Notes: generated by a model from the sequence alone, not told the origin. Positions 24,923-34,248 are shown, numbered from the stretch's first letter. The stretch is DNA of 64,000 nt from UBA1794 sp031552405 (GCA_031552405.1 JAVBMN010000003.1:31856-95855), one strand, 5' to 3'. Numbers and translations are program-made.

Positions 24923-26274
24923 GATAATTCGTATTTTAAATATTCCCACAAAGGCCCTCTTCGCTTCTTAGAGCGGAAACGAGCAATCAAGGCATCATTC
25001 CCCTCATCCGGAAAGACCCACCGGGCACCGGTAGCTTTGGCACGTGGCTCAATTGTACAGATCTCTATCCCGTCGGCCACATAATAAACGGGGTTCAACA
25101 AATCTTCCCGCGAATGGATGCGTCCTTCCTGCAAGGCCTTTTCAAACAGCCATGTATCCGGATAAATACGCATACCCACATAAGGAAAGATCACCGCATT
25201 CGGTAACTCCTGCGAGTGACTAAACGTTTCTTCCAGTGTATCTTCCGTCTCGCCATAACCGGCCAGAATCATAAAATGCGCATAAAAGATACCCAGTTCG
25301 TCACAAAAACGAGACTTCTCCCGAACATCACTCCAAGTGAAACCTTTCCGATAGTGTTCCAATTGGCGGTCGGAAAACGAATCAGTTCCAAATTCAATAT
25401 GAGTCAGGCCCGCTTTTTTATACAAGGCCAGATCACTACGATTCAGATTCCGTGGAGAGAAATAGGCTCCCCAATTGATTTTCATCCCACTTTCAATTAT
25501 CCGGGCGGCCAGTTCTTCATTGTAACTACGGTCCAGATTGAACACAGAATCAGTGAAAAACACGTAGCTTACCTGTTTATTGAAATATAATTCTTTCAAG
25601 GTGTCTACTACTTCGTGGGAATCCAAAGTCCGAATGTTCCTTCCCTCGATCACCGGATAGCTACAATAAATACACTGGTTAGGACAACCGCGTTTAGTCT
25701 GTATGTTCAGCATGCCGCTTCTATCCCAGTAATGCTCAATCCAATCGTGTTCAAATTCTAATGCAAGGGAATGTTCATAGGTTTTGCGTGGGTTCACACA
25801 GACAGCACCTTGATTGGTTCGATATACCAAGCCCTGAATTCCTGTGGGATCTTCCCCGGATATCAAGGCAGCCAATGATTGCTCACCTTCCCCCTGAATG
25901 CCATAGTCGGCAGCCAGCTCTGTTAACAAGATGTCCGGATAAATAGAAAAGCCCGCTCCTCCAGCCACCAATACTGCCTGGCTGTGGGTATGCACACAGG
26001 AAGCAATCTTCCGATACCATTCTACAAACGAATTACGGGCAAATAGGTTGTTATCGTCAATATTACGCATTGACAGCCCCACGTAATCATACTTATTTCG
26101 GGACAATTTCTGCTCCAGTCCTTCCAAATCCCCAAAATTCATATCATAGAGATCCACCTCCAGTTCCGGCATTGCCCGGTTGAGATAAGTCCGCAGATAA
26201 GACACCCCCAATGGATAGACCGGATAGGGTGAAGTATGGTTGTTGGCTGAAATCAGCAATATCCTTTTAGGCAT
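24919..26274 (-). CDS. B12-binding-type radical SAM protein (2)
   Basis: 451 aa from ATG 26274 (MPKRILLISANN); 18 codons further upstream are open but overlap the acyltransferase gene. An N-terminal cobalamin-binding-like part (about 1-150, with YPLGVSYLRTYL and GGAGFSIYP) precedes the Cys197-X3-Cys201-X2-Cys204 triad in RGCPNQCIYCS. The DxHxxG motif is absent. It shares architecture with the radical SAM gene at 9682-10959 but is clearly different in sequence. Likely a methyltransferase or oxidoreductase acting on the polyene or ring (inference). Confidence 0.88.
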   Translation of the reverse strand: MPKRILLISANNHTSPYPVYPLGVSYLRTYLNRAMPELEVDLYDMNFGDLEGLEQKLSRNKYDYVGLSMRNIDDNNLFARNSFVEWYRKIASCVHTHSQAVLVAGGAGFSIYPDILLTELAADYGIQGEGEQSLAALISGEDPTGIQGLVYRTNQGAVCVNPRKTYEHSLALEFEHDWIEHYWDRSGMLNIQTKRGCPNQCIYCSYPVIEGRNIRTLDSHEVVDTLKELYFNKQVSYVFFTDSVFNLDRSYNEELAARIIESGMKINWGAYFSPRNLNRSDLALYKKAGLTHIEFGTDSFSDRQLEHYRKGFTWSDVREKSRFCDELGIFYAHFMILAGYGETEDTLEETFSHSQELPNAVIFPYVGMRIYPDTWLFEKALQEGRIHSREDLLNPVYYVADGIEICTIEPRAKATGARWVFPDEGNDALIARFRSKKRRGPLWEYLKYELS

Positions 26275-27163
26275 GAGAATTCCAGAAGTTATAATAATTA
26301 TACCATTGCAGTGGGTAGAGGCGCACAATTCGCTCTAACTCCTGCACAAAACTTCGGGCAAGTTGCTCCACACGTTCTTCCCGTTTCAAAGCAGTTGAAG
26401 GTGTCTCCAGGGTACGGATATAGACGTGGTAATGCAACGCACTCTCTTTCATTACAAAAAACGCCAGTGTTCCTGCTTTAAAGCGGTCCGCCAAGTAATA
26501 TGCTCCAGTCGGGAACCAAGCCTCCTCCCCAAAAAACTCCAACCGCACCTTCTTATTCCCAGAGAAAACCCGGTCACAAGGCATGCTTATGATCTCATTC
26601 CGGCCCAGAGCAGCATGCATTTCAAAGAGGTGCGACATGTCTTCGGCTACCGGGATCAGGTTTACATTGTGTTCCTGCAGGATCTGCTGACGGTACTGTT
26701 GCACCATAGCGGCTTCTTGTCCGAAGATAATGCCATTGATTTGTTTTTTATGCTGCTCCAGCAGATAACCGGCCAGTTCGAAATTGCCCACATGAGAACT
26801 GGCTATCAAATATGCACGGTCTTCTTCAAGCGCCTGGTCAAAGAGTTCCTGCCCAGTCACTGTCAGGCGATACCGTTTAGCTTGTCCGCTGAAGAGGGCA
26901 AATTTATCAAGCACCGTCTGTCCAAATAAGCAATGATTACGGTAGGTAGCCACCCAAGACTTCCAGCATCCATACCCTTGGCGGTGACGAAAATAACGAT
27001 AGATAGCCAGACAATTTCGCCGACTAAACAACATATAAAAGATCACGATAAAGTACAAGAGTGCATATCCAAAGCGGACATCCATATAGCGGAACATGAT
27101 ACGAAGTCCTCGTTGTCCAATGCTACCGCCTCCAGTGCGCCCCTTCCACTCCGTGTATCTCAT
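26267..27163 (-). CDS. LpxL/HtrB-like acyltransferase
   Basis: 298 aa. One N-terminal TM helix (YALLYFIVIFYMLFS) and the LPLAT motif SSHVGNFELAG with His124 and Glu129 (HX4E), as in lipid A late acyltransferases and the acyltransferases of APE clusters. It should move an acyl (polyenoyl) group from ACP onto a lipid acceptor at the inner membrane. Lies directly after the ACP gene and overlaps the radical SAM gene by 8 nt. Confidence 0.88.
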   Translation of the reverse strand: MRYTEWKGRTGGGSIGQRGLRIMFRYMDVRFGYALLYFIVIFYMLFSRRNCLAIYRYFRHRQGYGCWKSWVATYRNHCLFGQTVLDKFALFSGQAKRYRLTVTGQELFDQALEEDRAYLIASSHVGNFELAGYLLEQHKKQINGIIFGQEAAMVQQYRQQILQEHNVNLIPVAEDMSHLFEMHAALGRNEIISMPCDRVFSGNKKVRLEFFGEEAWFPTGAYYLADRFKAGTLAFFVMKESALHYHVYIRTLETPSTALKREERVEQLARSFVQELERIVRLYPLQWYNYYNFWNSHA

Positions 27164-27169
27164 CTTTTC

Positions 27170-27412
27170 TTAGTTAACCTTCGTGGCGATATAATCGTAA
27201 AAATCACCCAGCGTACGCACTCCGCCCATCTCTTCAGCTTTGATTTTAAAGCCGAACGTTTTCTCCACGATCACGACAATATCCACGAAGTCCAGGCTAT
27301 CAATGCCCAGATCGTCTTTCAATGACGCACCCTCGCGAATGGCTTCTTCATCAATTTCTATTTCTTCAATCAGAAAATAGTTGGTCTTTTCTACAATTTC
27401 TTCACGTGTCAT
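27170..27412 (-). CDS. Acyl carrier protein (2)
   Basis: 80 aa. Phosphopantetheine Ser39 in DDLGIDSLDFVDIV. Second ACP of the cluster; APE pathways use two ACPs, often one for the starter and one for extension. 6 nt before the acyltransferase gene. Confidence 0.93.
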   Translation of the reverse strand: MTREEIVEKTNYFLIEEIEIDEEAIREGASLKDDLGIDSLDFVDIVVIVEKTFGFKIKAEEMGGVRTLGDFYDYIATKVN

Positions 27413-27469
27413 TTTCTTATTCTTTTTATTGTTTTTACTTGATTCATAAGGACGGGGGATACGTATGTC

Positions 27470-28684
27470 CTACAGTTTACGCACCACGAGGGCGCTGTTG
27501 GTACCTCCAAATCCAAAAGAATTGGAAAGGAATATATCAATTGGCTGTTCCCTGGTCTCCGCCACAATATTTAACAGAGCCGAATGTTCGTCGGGTTGTT
27601 CAAAGTTGATATTCGGAGCGATAAATGAGCGTTGCATCATAAGTGTAGAATAAACGATCTCACTAGCCCCGGCCATCCAGCATTCATGGCCGGTCATGGA
27701 CTTAGTTGAGCTGACAGGTGTCTTCCCACCAAACAGTTTGGCTAAAGCCATGGCCTCATACATATCGCCTAAAGGAGTGGATGTAGCATGCGCATTGATA
27801 TAATTAATTTCCTCCGGACGAACCCCCGCATCCAGTAACGAACGCTGCATGGCAATGAAAGATCCGTCACAGTTGGGTTGAGAGATGTGACCTCCATTCG
27901 AAGAGAAACCGTATCCAATCACTTCGGCCAGGATTGTGGCACCACGCTTTACGGCATGCTCATATTCTTCCAATACAAGAGTGGCAGCACCACCGCTGGG
28001 TACAAGCCCATCGCGTCCGGCATCAAAGGGACGCGATGCCTTCGCAGGATCGTCCGCCCTCACAGAAAAAGCACTTAAAGCGTCGAAGCTTGCCATGGAA
28101 TAAAGGTTTACCTCTTGTGCTCCACCGCATATCACCATATCCTGCCATCCGCTACGGATGAACAAAAAGCCCAATCCAATAGAATGAGAACCACTGGCAC
28201 AAGCGGCACTAACAGTCATATTGGCTCCGCGCAACTTGAAGATAGAAGAGAGATTCATGGTTACCGTAGAATTCATAGACTGGAAGATAGCCGAAGATCC
28301 CAATAACATGGTATCGCGTTTTTCTTCCATCACCTTGTGTGCCTCAATGACCGGCCGGGCGGAAGAGTCGTTACCATAAAACAAACCCACCTCGTTCTGT
28401 TCGAGATAATCCATATCTACCCCAGCCTGCTGCAAAGCTTCACAAGTGGCCACATACGCATACTCTCCCTCTTCTGCCAGGCAGGTACGTAAACGACGAT
28501 CCAGCTTCCCCTTCAACATAGGGCGCTCCAGAATACCGGTAAGGGGCGAACGGTAACCATACTGCACACGTTCAGGGTCAATACCAATACCCGACTTTCC
28601 TTCATATAGAGAACGGGCTACTTCTTCCTGATTTTTACCAAGGCAGGAATAAATTCCCATTCCCGTGATTACTACTCTTCTCAT
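27470..28684 (-). CDS. Beta-ketoacyl-ACP synthase, third active copy (early in operon)
   Basis: 404 aa. Cys162 in TVSAACASGSHSIG, His in INAHATSTPLGDMYE and His in TKSMTGHECWMAGASE: complete. FabB/FabF-type. As an early gene next to the ketoreductase, it may handle first elongation or act as the general KS of the pathway. 57 nt before the ACP gene. Confidence 0.9.
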   Translation of the reverse strand: MRRVVITGMGIYSCLGKNQEEVARSLYEGKSGIGIDPERVQYGYRSPLTGILERPMLKGKLDRRLRTCLAEEGEYAYVATCEALQQAGVDMDYLEQNEVGLFYGNDSSARPVIEAHKVMEEKRDTMLLGSSAIFQSMNSTVTMNLSSIFKLRGANMTVSAACASGSHSIGLGFLFIRSGWQDMVICGGAQEVNLYSMASFDALSAFSVRADDPAKASRPFDAGRDGLVPSGGAATLVLEEYEHAVKRGATILAEVIGYGFSSNGGHISQPNCDGSFIAMQRSLLDAGVRPEEINYINAHATSTPLGDMYEAMALAKLFGGKTPVSSTKSMTGHECWMAGASEIVYSTLMMQRSFIAPNINFEQPDEHSALLNIVAETREQPIDIFLSNSFGFGGTNSALVVRKL

Positions 28685-28736
28685 TGTGGTTATTTGCTAT
28701 ACAGGTAGATTACTTGAATTATTGGCAATAAAAGGA

Positions 28737-29465
28737 TCAGGTATATAATCCTCCATTGATAGATATAACCTCTCCTGTGATGTAAGAAGCTTTATCCGAA
28801 GCTAAAAACGCCACGAGGTCAGCCACCTCTTCCGGCTTCCCGAAACGATTCAAAGGGATCATTCCCTTAAGCGCCTGCTCGTCCAGATCTTGAGTCATAT
28901 CGGTAGCAATAAAGCCGGGAGCAACAGCATTTACAGTTACTCCACGTTTACCTACTTCCTGGGCCAAAGCTTTGGTGGCTCCAATAATACCGGCTTTGGC
29001 AGCCGAATAGTTAGTCTGTCCGGGAAGCCCCTTCAAACCAGAGAGGGAAACCACATTTATGATACGTCCATATCGTTTGGTCAGCATATCTTTCAGGAGC
29101 CGCCGGGTTACATAGAAGAACCCGTTCAGATGAATATCTATTACCTTATGCCATTGCTCGTTCTGCATCCACATCATCATTGTGTCTTCACGCACTCCGG
29201 CATTGTTCACCAGCACAGCGATATACGCCTCAGGATGCGCCTCTGTCCAGCTCATCAGTGCAGTGTCCACAGCCTCACAGTCGGCCACATCAAAAGGCAT
29301 CAACTCGGCCGTTCCACCTATTTTCTCTATCTCTTCCAGGGTTTGCTTCGCAGCAGTTTCATTGGAAGCATAATTGATCAGGACTGTATATCCTAATTTA
29401 GCCAGCTCAATACAGGCAAAACGCCCGATGCCGCGAGAGCCTCCGGTTACTAATGCATATTTCAT
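28737..29465 (-). CDS. 3-oxoacyl-ACP reductase (FabG-type SDR)
   Basis: 242 aa. Short-chain dehydrogenase: ALVTGGSRGIGRFAC (NADPH loop), NNAG at about residue 88, NVVSLSGLKGLPGQTNYSAAKAG with catalytic Ser-Tyr-Lys, and the C-terminal ASYITGEVISINGG. It reduces the beta-keto group made by the KS. The start overlaps the ammonia-lyase stop by 4 nt (ATGA), so it is coupled to the starter-making gene. Confidence 0.92.
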   Translation of the reverse strand: MKYALVTGGSRGIGRFACIELAKLGYTVLINYASNETAAKQTLEEIEKIGGTAELMPFDVADCEAVDTALMSWTEAHPEAYIAVLVNNAGVREDTMMMWMQNEQWHKVIDIHLNGFFYVTRRLLKDMLTKRYGRIINVVSLSGLKGLPGQTNYSAAKAGIIGATKALAQEVGKRGVTVNAVAPGFIATDMTQDLDEQALKGMIPLNRFGKPEEVADLVAFLASDKASYITGEVISINGGLYT

Positions 29466-30988
29466 GATTTCATCTCCTTTTCTTTTAAATAACTAACCAG
29501 AATACGAATCTCCTCATATTTGGGTGTATCTTCAACGGTTACGGGAAGAAGCATGCGTACCTCGTCATAAATTTCCCGGCTCCGAGGAGAGAGTTCTTCC
29601 CGGGTCTTCAAACAATCCACAGCCTGGACAATAGACATCAGATGAATCGCCATAACCTGAAAAGAGTTTTCCACGACTTTCGCAGTGATCAGGGCAGAGT
29701 TCGTTCCCATGCTTACCACATCCTGGTTGTCGTTATTGTTAGGGATGCTGTGCACACACATCGGCATAGAGAGCGTTTGACACTCAGCAGTGGTAGAAGT
29801 GGCGGTGAATTGCAAGGCCTGCATGCCATAGTTCAATCCTAATTCTCCAAGATTGACGAATGGAGGCAAGATGCCGTTAATTCGGTCATGATACAGATAA
29901 TTAAGCTGCCGTTCGGCCAGCATGGTGAGTTTGGTAAGAGCTATTTTAAGCTTATCCATCTCATAAGAAACATAATCGCCATGGAAGTTGCCACCATGAT
30001 AAATATTTTCCGTATCAGGATCCACAATGGGATTGTCGCAAGCAGAATTCAGTTCGGCAAGCAGAACTTGCTCACACTGTTCCAGCTCATCCCACACAGG
30101 GCCCAGGATCTGAGGAACACAACGCAGGGAATAATAGGCTTGTATCTTATGGGTAAAGACTTTTTCTTCGTGTTTCTGGGAATAGAGCTCATTTTCCCGT
30201 TGCTTGAAGCAGCGGCTTCCTGCAGCCCATTCGCGCATACGACTGGCTATTTCTTGTTGCCCACGGTGACGCTTAACCCCATTCAGCACGCCGGACATCA
30301 GATCGTCATAAGAAGATGCTATTTCATTCATCATCACCGAAGTGGCTATTGACCAAGTCATTAACTTACGGGCATAAAGCAGATTGACAAGCCCGATACC
30401 GGTCATCATGGAAGTCCCGTTTGTTACCGACAAGCCCTCCCGGATACGCATCTGAAAGGGCTTCAATCCGGTTTCAGCCAACACCTCCCCAGCGGAGCGC
30501 CACTGATCTTTATACCAAACTTCACCTTCGCCTATCAGAGTCAGTGCAATGTGGGCCAGTTGCACCAAGTCACCACTCGCCCCTACACTTCCATGCTCAG
30601 GAACCATCGGACAAATATCATGATTAAGAAAATCGACCAGCAGTTGTACCAATTCCCGGTGCACACCGGATTTTGCCTGTAGAAAAGTCCCCAGACGGGC
30701 TATCATGGCTGCGCGCACATACAAAGGATCCACTGGTTTACCTGCCCCAGTAGAATGGCTACGAATGATATTATATTGCAAGGCCTTTAAGGAAGAATCT
30801 TCAATCCTCCACTGGGCCATTGGACCAAAACCTGTATTAATTCCGTAAACAACTTTATTTGCAGCAAATTTTTCCAGAAAAGAATAACATACATCAATCT
30901 GTTCCCACACAGAATCTATTATTTCTACCCTTTTCTTCTTGAACAATATAGCCTCTACATCGTCCAAATTTATTATTTCAGTTAACAT
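29462..30988 (-). CDS. Aromatic amino acid ammonia-lyase (tyrosine ammonia-lyase-like)
   Basis: 508 aa from ATG 30988. A TTG at 31021 is open too, but lies only about 6 nt from the predicted transcription start, so the ATG is chosen; its N-terminus MLTEI...LDDVEAILF also lines up with my memory of the Flavobacterium tyrosine ammonia-lyase. The MIO cofactor triad Ala-Ser-Gly is at 137-139 (EHGSVGASGDLVQ), the catalytic Tyr in YGINTGFGPMAQ (Tyr48). The selectivity dipeptide is Ser-His (RSHSTG). Product expected: p-coumarate (or cinnamate/urocanate), the APE starter acid. First gene of the operon. Confidence 0.88.
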   Translation of the reverse strand: MLTEIINLDDVEAILFKKKRVEIIDSVWEQIDVCYSFLEKFAANKVVYGINTGFGPMAQWRIEDSSLKALQYNIIRSHSTGAGKPVDPLYVRAAMIARLGTFLQAKSGVHRELVQLLVDFLNHDICPMVPEHGSVGASGDLVQLAHIALTLIGEGEVWYKDQWRSAGEVLAETGLKPFQMRIREGLSVTNGTSMMTGIGLVNLLYARKLMTWSIATSVMMNEIASSYDDLMSGVLNGVKRHRGQQEIASRMREWAAGSRCFKQRENELYSQKHEEKVFTHKIQAYYSLRCVPQILGPVWDELEQCEQVLLAELNSACDNPIVDPDTENIYHGGNFHGDYVSYEMDKLKIALTKLTMLAERQLNYLYHDRINGILPPFVNLGELGLNYGMQALQFTATSTTAECQTLSMPMCVHSIPNNNDNQDVVSMGTNSALITAKVVENSFQVMAIHLMSIVQAVDCLKTREELSPRSREIYDEVRMLLPVTVEDTPKYEEIRILVSYLKEKEMKS

Positions 30989-31033
30989 TCTTTTCCCTAC
31001 AATTGATTCGGTATGAATCAATGAATACCGCTA

Positions 31034-31065
31034 CAAATATAATTCATGCAAAGCCAAATAGCAAA
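31034..31065 (-). promoter_or_regulatory. Promoter of the polyene operon
   Basis: -33 TTTG (31062-31065), a 20-nt spacer and -7 TATATTTG (31034-31041) on the minus strand: a full match to the Bacteroidetes consensus. Transcription start would be near 31027, giving a 38-nt leader before the ATG at 30988. Confidence 0.8.
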
Positions 31066-31206
31066 CTTTTTCCTTATTTTTATAACTTTTCCCAACAAAC
31101 GCAAACAAAACATTTATACTAAAACGGACAGACATTTCACTAAAAGTATTAGTGCATTGATTGATACAATCTTAGATTATCAAACTATTTAAACAGGTTT
31201 TAAAAA

Positions 31207-31244
31207 GATCCAGCGTTGAGATTATGCAATCTCAACGCTGGATC
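31207..31244 (-). terminator. Intrinsic terminator after the alcohol dehydrogenase gene
   Basis: 17-bp perfect stem (31207-31223 with 31228-31244) and a 4-nt loop, followed on the minus strand by TTTTTA. It is 35 nt beyond the stop of the Fe-ADH gene and insulates the polyene operon promoter. Confidence 0.85.
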
Positions 31245-31278
31245 TCTTTAATATTTCTCCCGGACTGCCCGGAACTTA

Positions 31279-32424
31279 TTACTTGCAATTCTCCAGAATC
31301 TCACGGGCTACATCACCTGTTACATCGCCATCTTCACCATAAGCGGCCTGACGGTCGGTGAAACGACGAGCCACTTCATCAATGGTATCCTGCCCGATAC
31401 CGGCCTCACTAAGGCGGGTGCGAAGGCCAAGGCTGCGGAAGAATTCTTCGGTCTTATCCGCTACCTGGGTGGCACACACGTCCAGCGGTCCTACACGAAG
31501 CCCCCATATACGTGCGCCAAACTGCAATAACTTGGCACGTTTCTTAGTGAGCAGGGTGCGCATCACGGCAGGGTATACCATCACCAGCGTTTCGCCGTGG
31601 GTAATACCATGCAGAGCAGTCAGCTCATGACCTATCATGTGGGTGCACCAGTCCTGACGAACGCCCATGCCCACAAAGCCGTTCAGAGCCATAGTAGCAC
31701 ATAACATGAAGTCGGCCATCAGGTCGTAATTCGTAGGATCTTCCATGATCTGTGGCGCTATCTCTATGAGGCTGCTCAGGATACCTTCGGCCCAGCGATC
31801 CATAAGGCGCGACTGCTCTGTAGGACAGGTCATATATTGTTCCATGACATGCACAAAGGTATCGGCAATACCACAGGCTATCTGATGCTTGGGCAAAGTA
31901 TAGGTTACTTCGGGATCCAGTATGGAGAACACCGGATAAGGCCCTACGAAGGAGAACTTCTCTTTCGTAGTATGATTAGAGATCACCCCATTCCCGTTCA
32001 TCTCAGAGCCTGTGGCAGGCAGAGTCAACACGGTACCTACGGGAATACTTGCCGGAATTAATCCACACAATACCAGATCCCAGGCATCCCCTTCATAGCA
32101 GAGGCCACCACCAATAAGCTTCGTACCATCCAGTACAGAGCCGCCACCTACAGCCAACAGAAAGTCTACTTTCTCTTTACGGCCAAGCTCTACAGCCTTG
32201 CGCAGGGTTTCTACGGCAGGATTAGCCTCAATGCCCCAGAACTCTACATAGTCCCTACCGGCCATAGCGGCTTTCACCTGATTGTACACACCGTTTTCTT
32301 TCACACTTCCGCCACCGAAAGTTATCATCACCTTCTTACCGGCAGGGATCTCCTTGGCCAGACGGGCAATCATACCCTTGCCAAAGATCAATTTGGTTGT
32401 ATTCTGAAAAATAAAATTGTTCAT
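31279..32424 (-). CDS. Iron-containing alcohol dehydrogenase (YqhD-like)
   Basis: 381 aa. Group III ADH: GGGSVKENGVY and AVGGGSVLDGTKL bind NAD(P)H, TGSEMNGNGV is characteristic, and metal ligands lie in GIADTFVHVMEQY, WCTHMIGHELTALHGITHGE. This suits the YqhD/BDH branch that reduces aldehydes with NADPH. It follows lepA by 11 nt, so both probably share one transcript. Confidence 0.9.
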   Translation of the reverse strand: MNNFIFQNTTKLIFGKGMIARLAKEIPAGKKVMITFGGGSVKENGVYNQVKAAMAGRDYVEFWGIEANPAVETLRKAVELGRKEKVDFLLAVGGGSVLDGTKLIGGGLCYEGDAWDLVLCGLIPASIPVGTVLTLPATGSEMNGNGVISNHTTKEKFSFVGPYPVFSILDPEVTYTLPKHQIACGIADTFVHVMEQYMTCPTEQSRLMDRWAEGILSSLIEIAPQIMEDPTNYDLMADFMLCATMALNGFVGMGVRQDWCTHMIGHELTALHGITHGETLVMVYPAVMRTLLTKKRAKLLQFGARIWGLRVGPLDVCATQVADKTEEFFRSLGLRTRLSEAGIGQDTIDEVARRFTDRQAAYGEDGDVTGDVAREILENCK

Positions 32425-32435
32425 AGTTTCCTTAT

Positions 32436-34217
32436 TTAATCCAGTTTCAGTACTGCCAGGAAAGCCTTTTGGGGCACTTCCACATTACCGATCTGTTTCA
32501 TACGTTTCTTTCCCTTTTTTTGTTTTTCAAGGAGCTTACGTTTACGACTGATATCACCACCGTAACACTTGGCAGTCACGTCCTTACGCACGGCCTTGAT
32601 GGTTTCGCGCGAGATGATCTTAGAGCCAATAGCGGCTTGGATAGCGATATCAAATTGCTGACGCGGGATGAGTTCCTTTAACTTTTCGCACATGCGTTTG
32701 CCCAGTTCGTAGGCGTTATCTACGTGAGTCAGGGTGGAGAGGGCGTCCACCGATTCGCCGTTAAGCAAGATATCGAGCTTGATAAGCTTGGAGGGACGGA
32801 AGCCACTCATGTGATAGTCAAAAGAGGCATACCCCTTAGAGATACTCTTCAACTTGTCATAGAAGTCGATCACAATCTCACCCAGCGGCATGCTGTAGTG
32901 GATTTCCACGCGGTTACCGGAGATGTATTCCTGCTTCACCAATTCGCCACGCTTGCCCAGACAGAGAGTCATGATGGGGCCGATGTAATCCGATGCGGTA
33001 ATAACCGTAGAGGATATATAGGGCTCTTCGATGCGATCAATGAGGGTGGGATCAGGCATTCCGCCAGGATTATGAATCTCCAGCTTGTCGCCTTGTTTGG
33101 TGTACACGTTGTAGGATACGTTTGGCACGGTGGTAATCACATCCATATCGAACTCACGGTCCAGACGTTCCTGAACAATTTCCATGTGCAGCAAGCCTAA
33201 GAATCCACAGCGGAAACCGAAGCCGAGGGCCAACGAGCTTTCCGGGAAGAAGGTGAGCGAGGCATCATTCAGTTGGAGCTTCTCCAGCGAAGCGCGCAAG
33301 TTCTCGTAATCCTCCGGCGCAATGGGGTAGACACCGGCAAAAACCATGGGCTTTACTTCCTCAAATCCGGCAATGGCTTCCTTGCAAGGGTTGGCTATGT
33401 GGGTGATGGTATCGCCCACGTGTACCTCACGCGAGCTTTTAATTCCGGAGATAATGTATCCCACATCACCCGTACGCAGCTCGGTGCGGGGCACCATGTC
33501 CATTTTAAGTACGCCAATCTCGTCGGCATCATATTCTTTGCCTGTATTGAAAAACTTCACTTTGTCGCCCTTGCGGAGCACTCCGTTCTGTATCTTGAAG
33601 TAAGCAATAATGCCGCGGAAGGAGTTGAATACAGAGTCAAAGATCAAGGCCTGCAACGAAGCAGTATCCTCTCCCATCGGACTGGGCACGCGGCTAATGA
33701 CGGCTGAGAGGATTTCCTCGATACCCATCCCAGTCTTTCCGGAGGCGCGGATGATTTCCTCGCGCTTGCAGCCAAGTAGTTCTACGATCTCGTCTTCCAC
33801 CTCATCGGGCATGGCGCTGGGCATATCGCATTTATTGATTACGGGGATAATCTCTAGGTCATGGTCAATGGCCATGTACAGATTGGAAATAGTCTGGGCC
33901 TGTACTCCCTGCGAGGCATCCACTACAAGCAAAGCCCCCTCACAGGCGGCAATAGAGCGGGATACTTCATAGGAAAAGTCCACGTGTCCCGGGGTATCAA
34001 TAAGATTGAGGATGTACTTCTCACCTTGGTACAGATATTCCATCTGGATGGCGTGGCTCTTAATGGTGATGCCACGTTCTTTTTCCAGATCCATGCTGTC
34101 CAGCATCTGGCCTTGGGTGATTTGAATGGTTTTGGTAAACTCCAGCAATCGGTCGGCTATGGTCGATTTACCATGGTCAATGTGTGCAATTATGCAGAAA
34201 TTGCGGATATTCTTCAT
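32436..34217 (-). CDS. lepA: Elongation factor 4 (LepA)
   Basis: 593 aa, full length. GTPase motifs AHIDHGKSTIADRLLE (G1), EKERGITIKS (G2), DTPGHVDFSYEV (G3), NKCDMPSA (G4) and the LepA-specific C-terminal RKRKLLEKQKKGKKRMK. LepA binds the ribosome and back-translocates or aids initiation under stress. Preceded by a TATCTTTG box 23 nt upstream. Confidence 0.97.
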   Translation of the reverse strand: MKNIRNFCIIAHIDHGKSTIADRLLEFTKTIQITQGQMLDSMDLEKERGITIKSHAIQMEYLYQGEKYILNLIDTPGHVDFSYEVSRSIAACEGALLVVDASQGVQAQTISNLYMAIDHDLEIIPVINKCDMPSAMPDEVEDEIVELLGCKREEIIRASGKTGMGIEEILSAVISRVPSPMGEDTASLQALIFDSVFNSFRGIIAYFKIQNGVLRKGDKVKFFNTGKEYDADEIGVLKMDMVPRTELRTGDVGYIISGIKSSREVHVGDTITHIANPCKEAIAGFEEVKPMVFAGVYPIAPEDYENLRASLEKLQLNDASLTFFPESSLALGFGFRCGFLGLLHMEIVQERLDREFDMDVITTVPNVSYNVYTKQGDKLEIHNPGGMPDPTLIDRIEEPYISSTVITASDYIGPIMTLCLGKRGELVKQEYISGNRVEIHYSMPLGEIVIDFYDKLKSISKGYASFDYHMSGFRPSKLIKLDILLNGESVDALSTLTHVDNAYELGKRMCEKLKELIPRQQFDIAIQAAIGSKIISRETIKAVRKDVTAKCYGGDISRKRKLLEKQKKGKKRMKQIGNVEVPQKAFLAVLKLD

Positions 34218-34240
34218 CAGTGTTATCTCTTTATGAGGCG

Positions 34241-34248
34241 CAAAGATA
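34241..34248 (-). promoter_or_regulatory. -7 box of lepA
   Basis: TATCTTTG on the minus strand 23 nt before the lepA ATG. No canonical -33 box seen. Confidence 0.5.

Larger units (their letters stand above)
5934..31065 (-). other. APE-like polyene biosynthetic gene cluster (25-gene operon)
   Basis: All 25 genes between the promoter at 31034-31065 and the stop at 5934 read leftward. Most neighbours overlap by 4-13 nt or are within 30 nt; the largest gaps are 52 and 57 nt. The set contains every part expected for aryl-polyene assembly (aromatic ammonia-lyase, KS, CLF-like KS, KR, DH, ACP, thioesterase, acyltransferase, MMPL, LolA-like, glycosyltransferase). No enoyl reductase is present, as expected for a conjugated product. 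I looked for a dialkylresorcinol module (DarA aromatase and DarB KASIII-type synthase) and found none. Confidence 0.85.

Noticed and set aside
30989..31021. TTG start for the ammonia-lyase
   Set aside because: Lies about 6 nt from the predicted transcription start; the ATG at 30988 fits better.
5934..31021. Dialkylresorcinol (DAR) or full flexirubin cluster
   Set aside because: No DarA-type aromatase or DarB-type KASIII synthase is present, so only the polyene half is supported.
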